This document shows, one piece after another, positions 5,601 to 6,848 of a stretch of 6,848 nt of DNA. Position 1 is the stretch's first letter, and every line of letters starts with the position of its first letter. Source of the stretch: Actinomycetes bacterium (GTDB lineage: Bacteria; Actinomycetota; Acidimicrobiia; Acidimicrobiales; Palsa-688). The notes beneath the pieces are model-generated. The model made no database searches, was not told the origin of the DNA, and saw only the letters and a list, made by a program, of their open reading frames with translations. A program made the position numbers and the translations under genes. The stretch spans positions 1 to 6,848 of the forward strand of contig JAKAXG010000234.1 of the NCBI GenBank assembly GCA_021827225.1, written 5' to 3'.

Positions 5601-6140
5601 ATGCCTGTATCGCCTGTACGTCTCAACCATGCTGTGCTCTTCGTCTCCGACCTCGAGCGTTCGCTCCGCTTCTACACCGAGGTGTTCGCAATGGAGGTCA
5701 TCGCCCGCGAGCCCAGAGCCAACGCCGCGTTCCTGCGGCTCCCCCGGTCGGGGAACCATCACGACCTCGGGCTGTTCGGTGTCGGAACCGCGGGCGGCCC
5801 GAAGCGGCGCGGTGCTATCGGTCTGTACCACCTGGCCTGGCAGCTCGACACCATCGACGAGCTGGCCGCCGCCCGTCAGACGCTCCTCGACGCCGGTGCC
5901 TATACCGGCGAGTCCAGCCACGGTGCCACCAAGAGCGTCTATGGCGCCGATCCCGACGGCAACGAGTTCGAGCTGATGTGGATGCTGCCCCGCGACCACT
6001 GGGGTGCCTACGAGAGCTCCGCCCCCATCGATCATCTCGACCTGGCCGGGGAGATCGAACGCTGGAGCGGGGTGGCCACCGCCGGCCAGGTCACCACCGC
6101 ACCGGCCACGGCCAGCGATCCCGAGACGGTCCCGTCATGA
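5601..6140 (+). CDS. VOC-family protein, extradiol dioxygenase-like
   Basis: A 179-residue protein of the vicinal-oxygen-chelate superfamily, related to type I extradiol ring-cleavage dioxygenases and glyoxalases. Two beta-alpha-beta-beta-beta modules can be seen: the first from NHAVLFVSDLERSLRFYTEV (9-28), the second from YHLAWQLDTIDELAAARQTL (76-95). Likely metal ligands are His10, His77 and Glu124 (in DPDGNEFEL), and Tyr114 (SVYGADPDGN) is at the position of the conserved active-site Tyr in ring-cleaving members. The C-terminal tail after about 130 includes WGAYESSAPIDHLD and a Thr/Ala-rich end. An AAGGA sequence lies just before the ATG. The TGA stop overlaps the hydrolase ATG (ATGA), so the two are translationally coupled. 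This pair resembles MhqE/MhqD of Bacillus. Exact substrate unknown. Confidence 0.9.
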   Translation: MPVSPVRLNHAVLFVSDLERSLRFYTEVFAMEVIAREPRANAAFLRLPRSGNHHDLGLFGVGTAGGPKRRGAIGLYHLAWQLDTIDELAAARQTLLDAGAYTGESSHGATKSVYGADPDGNEFELMWMLPRDHWGAYESSAPIDHLDLAGEIERWSGVATAGQVTTAPATASDPETVPS

Positions 6141-6481
6141 CGTCCTTTGCCGTACCGGTGGTGACCTGGCACGGCGACGCCGACGCCGAGGCTCCCCTCG
6201 TGGTGCTGCTCCACGGGCGCGGGTCCAGCGAGACCGACATCGTCGGGCTCGCCGACCGCCTCCCTCACGGTGCGGCCTACGCGGCGGTGCGGGCCCCCAT
6301 CGGCGAGGGTGGCGGATACGCCTGGTTCGCCAGCCGGGGTATCGGCCGGCCCACCCTTGAGTCCCTGGCCGAGACCATGGCCTGGTTCCGGGCCTGGCTC
6401 GACCAGGTTGCCCCGGCTGGGCGGCCGGTCGTGCCGGTCTGCTTCAGAGGTGGACCCTTCGATGTCACAGCCGCCGCATGA
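6137..6481 (+). pseudogene. Truncated alpha/beta-hydrolase (phospholipase/carboxylesterase type)
   Basis: The 114-residue product covers only the N-terminal half of the family (normally about 200-220 residues). The strand and oxyanion segment VVLLHGRGSSETD (22-34) and the substrate-side loop RAPIGEGGGYAWF (52-64) are well kept, as is the helix before the nucleophile elbow (TLESLAETMAWFRAWL). The elbow should read GFSxG but reads VCFRGG (101-106): the nucleophile Ser is replaced by Arg104 (AGA) and the preceding Gly by Cys102. After eight more residues the frame ends at a TGA, and the catalytic Asp and His of the second half are found in no frame before the terminator at 6529. The protein, if made, should be inactive. 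The ATG overlaps the VOC TGA (ATGA). In an intact relative this would be the MhqD-like esterase partner of the VOC dioxygenase. Confidence 0.8.
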
Positions 6482-6528
6482 CATCAACACCAGGAGCCTG
6501 CGCCCGTCACCGATTTTCACCGCGGATG

Positions 6529-6560
6529 GGGCGCCACCGAACTGCTCAGTGGCGCCCTTT
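6529..6560. terminator. Bidirectional terminator between convergent genes
   Basis: A perfect 9-bp stem (GGGCGCCAC 6529-6537 with GTGGCGCCC 6549-6557) and an 11-base loop are followed on the plus strand by TTTA. It sits 47 bases after the hydrolase stop and directly abuts the stop (6561-6559) of the minus-strand ATPase gene, so it probably ends both transcripts. Confidence 0.75.
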
Positions 6561-6848
6561 AGGGCACGATCCGGTCGGCGATCACGGATCCGACGGTGGC
6601 CGTGGATGCCGCGGTGGCGGCGATGGCCCATCCACCGGGACCGAGGGGGCGGCAGCCGAAGAACGTGCTGACGCCGGGGGTTTGGATGATGGCGGCCAGG
6701 CCGGCCGCGGCCAGGACGCTGGAGCCGACCACGAGCGGGCTGCGCCGGCCTACCACCATCGTCTGGCCCAGTTGGGTCCCCACCAGGGCGGCCAGCGCCA
6801 CCGTCCGGGCCCGGGCCGGGCTGCCGGTGGCCCGCGCCGCCAGCCACG
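6559..6848 (-). CDS. P-type cation-transporting ATPase, C-terminal end only
   Basis: The last 95 or so codons of a membrane ATPase whose remainder lies beyond the right edge. The frame is open to the edge; a GTG at 6801 is possible as an internal codon but not a likely start. The residues ALAALVGTQLGQTMVVGRRS, LAAIIQTPGVSTFF and the GCRPLGPGGW motif are, to my recollection, typical of the C terminus of the large actinobacterial P-type ATPases related to mycobacterial CtpI/CtpH. Three hydrophobic segments fit final transmembrane helices: about 6750-6800 (VALAALVGTQLGQTMVV), about 6680-6740 (PLVVGSSVLAAAGLAAIIQT) and about 6570-6630 (WAIAATAASTATVGSVIA). The stop is TAA at 6561-6559, directly followed by the shared terminator. 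The transported ion cannot be judged from this part. Confidence 0.75.
   Translation of the reverse strand, partial: WLAARATGSPARARTVALAALVGTQLGQTMVVGRRSPLVVGSSVLAAAGLAAIIQTPGVSTFFGCRPLGPGGWAIAATAASTATVGSVIADRIVP

Noticed and set aside
6032..6847. Minus-strand frame of 271 codons across the hydrolase and ATPase regions
   Set aside because: It crosses the convergent terminator, is Gly/Arg/Pro-rich and lies out of frame with both recognised genes.

Overview
The window is GC-rich, with strongly GC-biased third codon positions, GTG starts and 4-base stop/start overlaps. It also has a Thr/Pro-linker lipoprotein and a P-type ATPase tail of the CtpI/CtpH sort. Together these suggest an actinobacterial chromosome, possibly Acidimicrobiia-like; the sequence does not allow a finer placement.

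Layout. Positions 1-1692 (+) hold an aldo/keto reductase whose 5' end is off the window, overlapping a putative lipoprotein by 4 bases. An initiator tRNA-Met (1740-1813) follows, with a promoter-like site before it and a 16-bp perfect terminator hairpin after it. Positions 1872-2108 carry no convincing gene. Positions 2109-4854 are all on the minus strand. In transcription order they are a MarR-family regulator, a degraded stretch with a possible 47-residue small gene, an intradiol ring-cleavage dioxygenase, a pirin and a SnoaL-like protein. The dioxygenase has one nonsense codon and two frameshifts. The pirin has two frameshifts and a missing 3' part. The regulator and the SnoaL-like gene are intact, and the SnoaL-like gene is visibly lower in GC.

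Divergent from marR, on the plus strand, are an intact YceI-family gene, an intact VOC (extradiol-dioxygenase/glyoxalase fold) gene and a truncated alpha/beta-hydrolase whose nucleophile position reads Arg instead of Ser. A convergent terminator at 6529-6557 separates these from the 3' end of a P-type ATPase gene that enters from the right edge on the minus strand.

How it fits together. The 78-base gap between marR and yceI carries two dyads that look like operators. A MarR regulator next to a VOC dioxygenase, a carboxylesterase-type hydrolase, an intradiol dioxygenase and a pirin resembles the quinone/catechol-responsive MhqR regulon of Bacillus. I infer that this was an aromatic-electrophile detoxification locus. 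Three of its enzyme genes are now broken, or appear broken because of base-calling errors, while the regulator, YceI, the VOC protein and the SnoaL-like protein remain open. I see no CRISPR array, no intact mobile element and no clearly new defence system.
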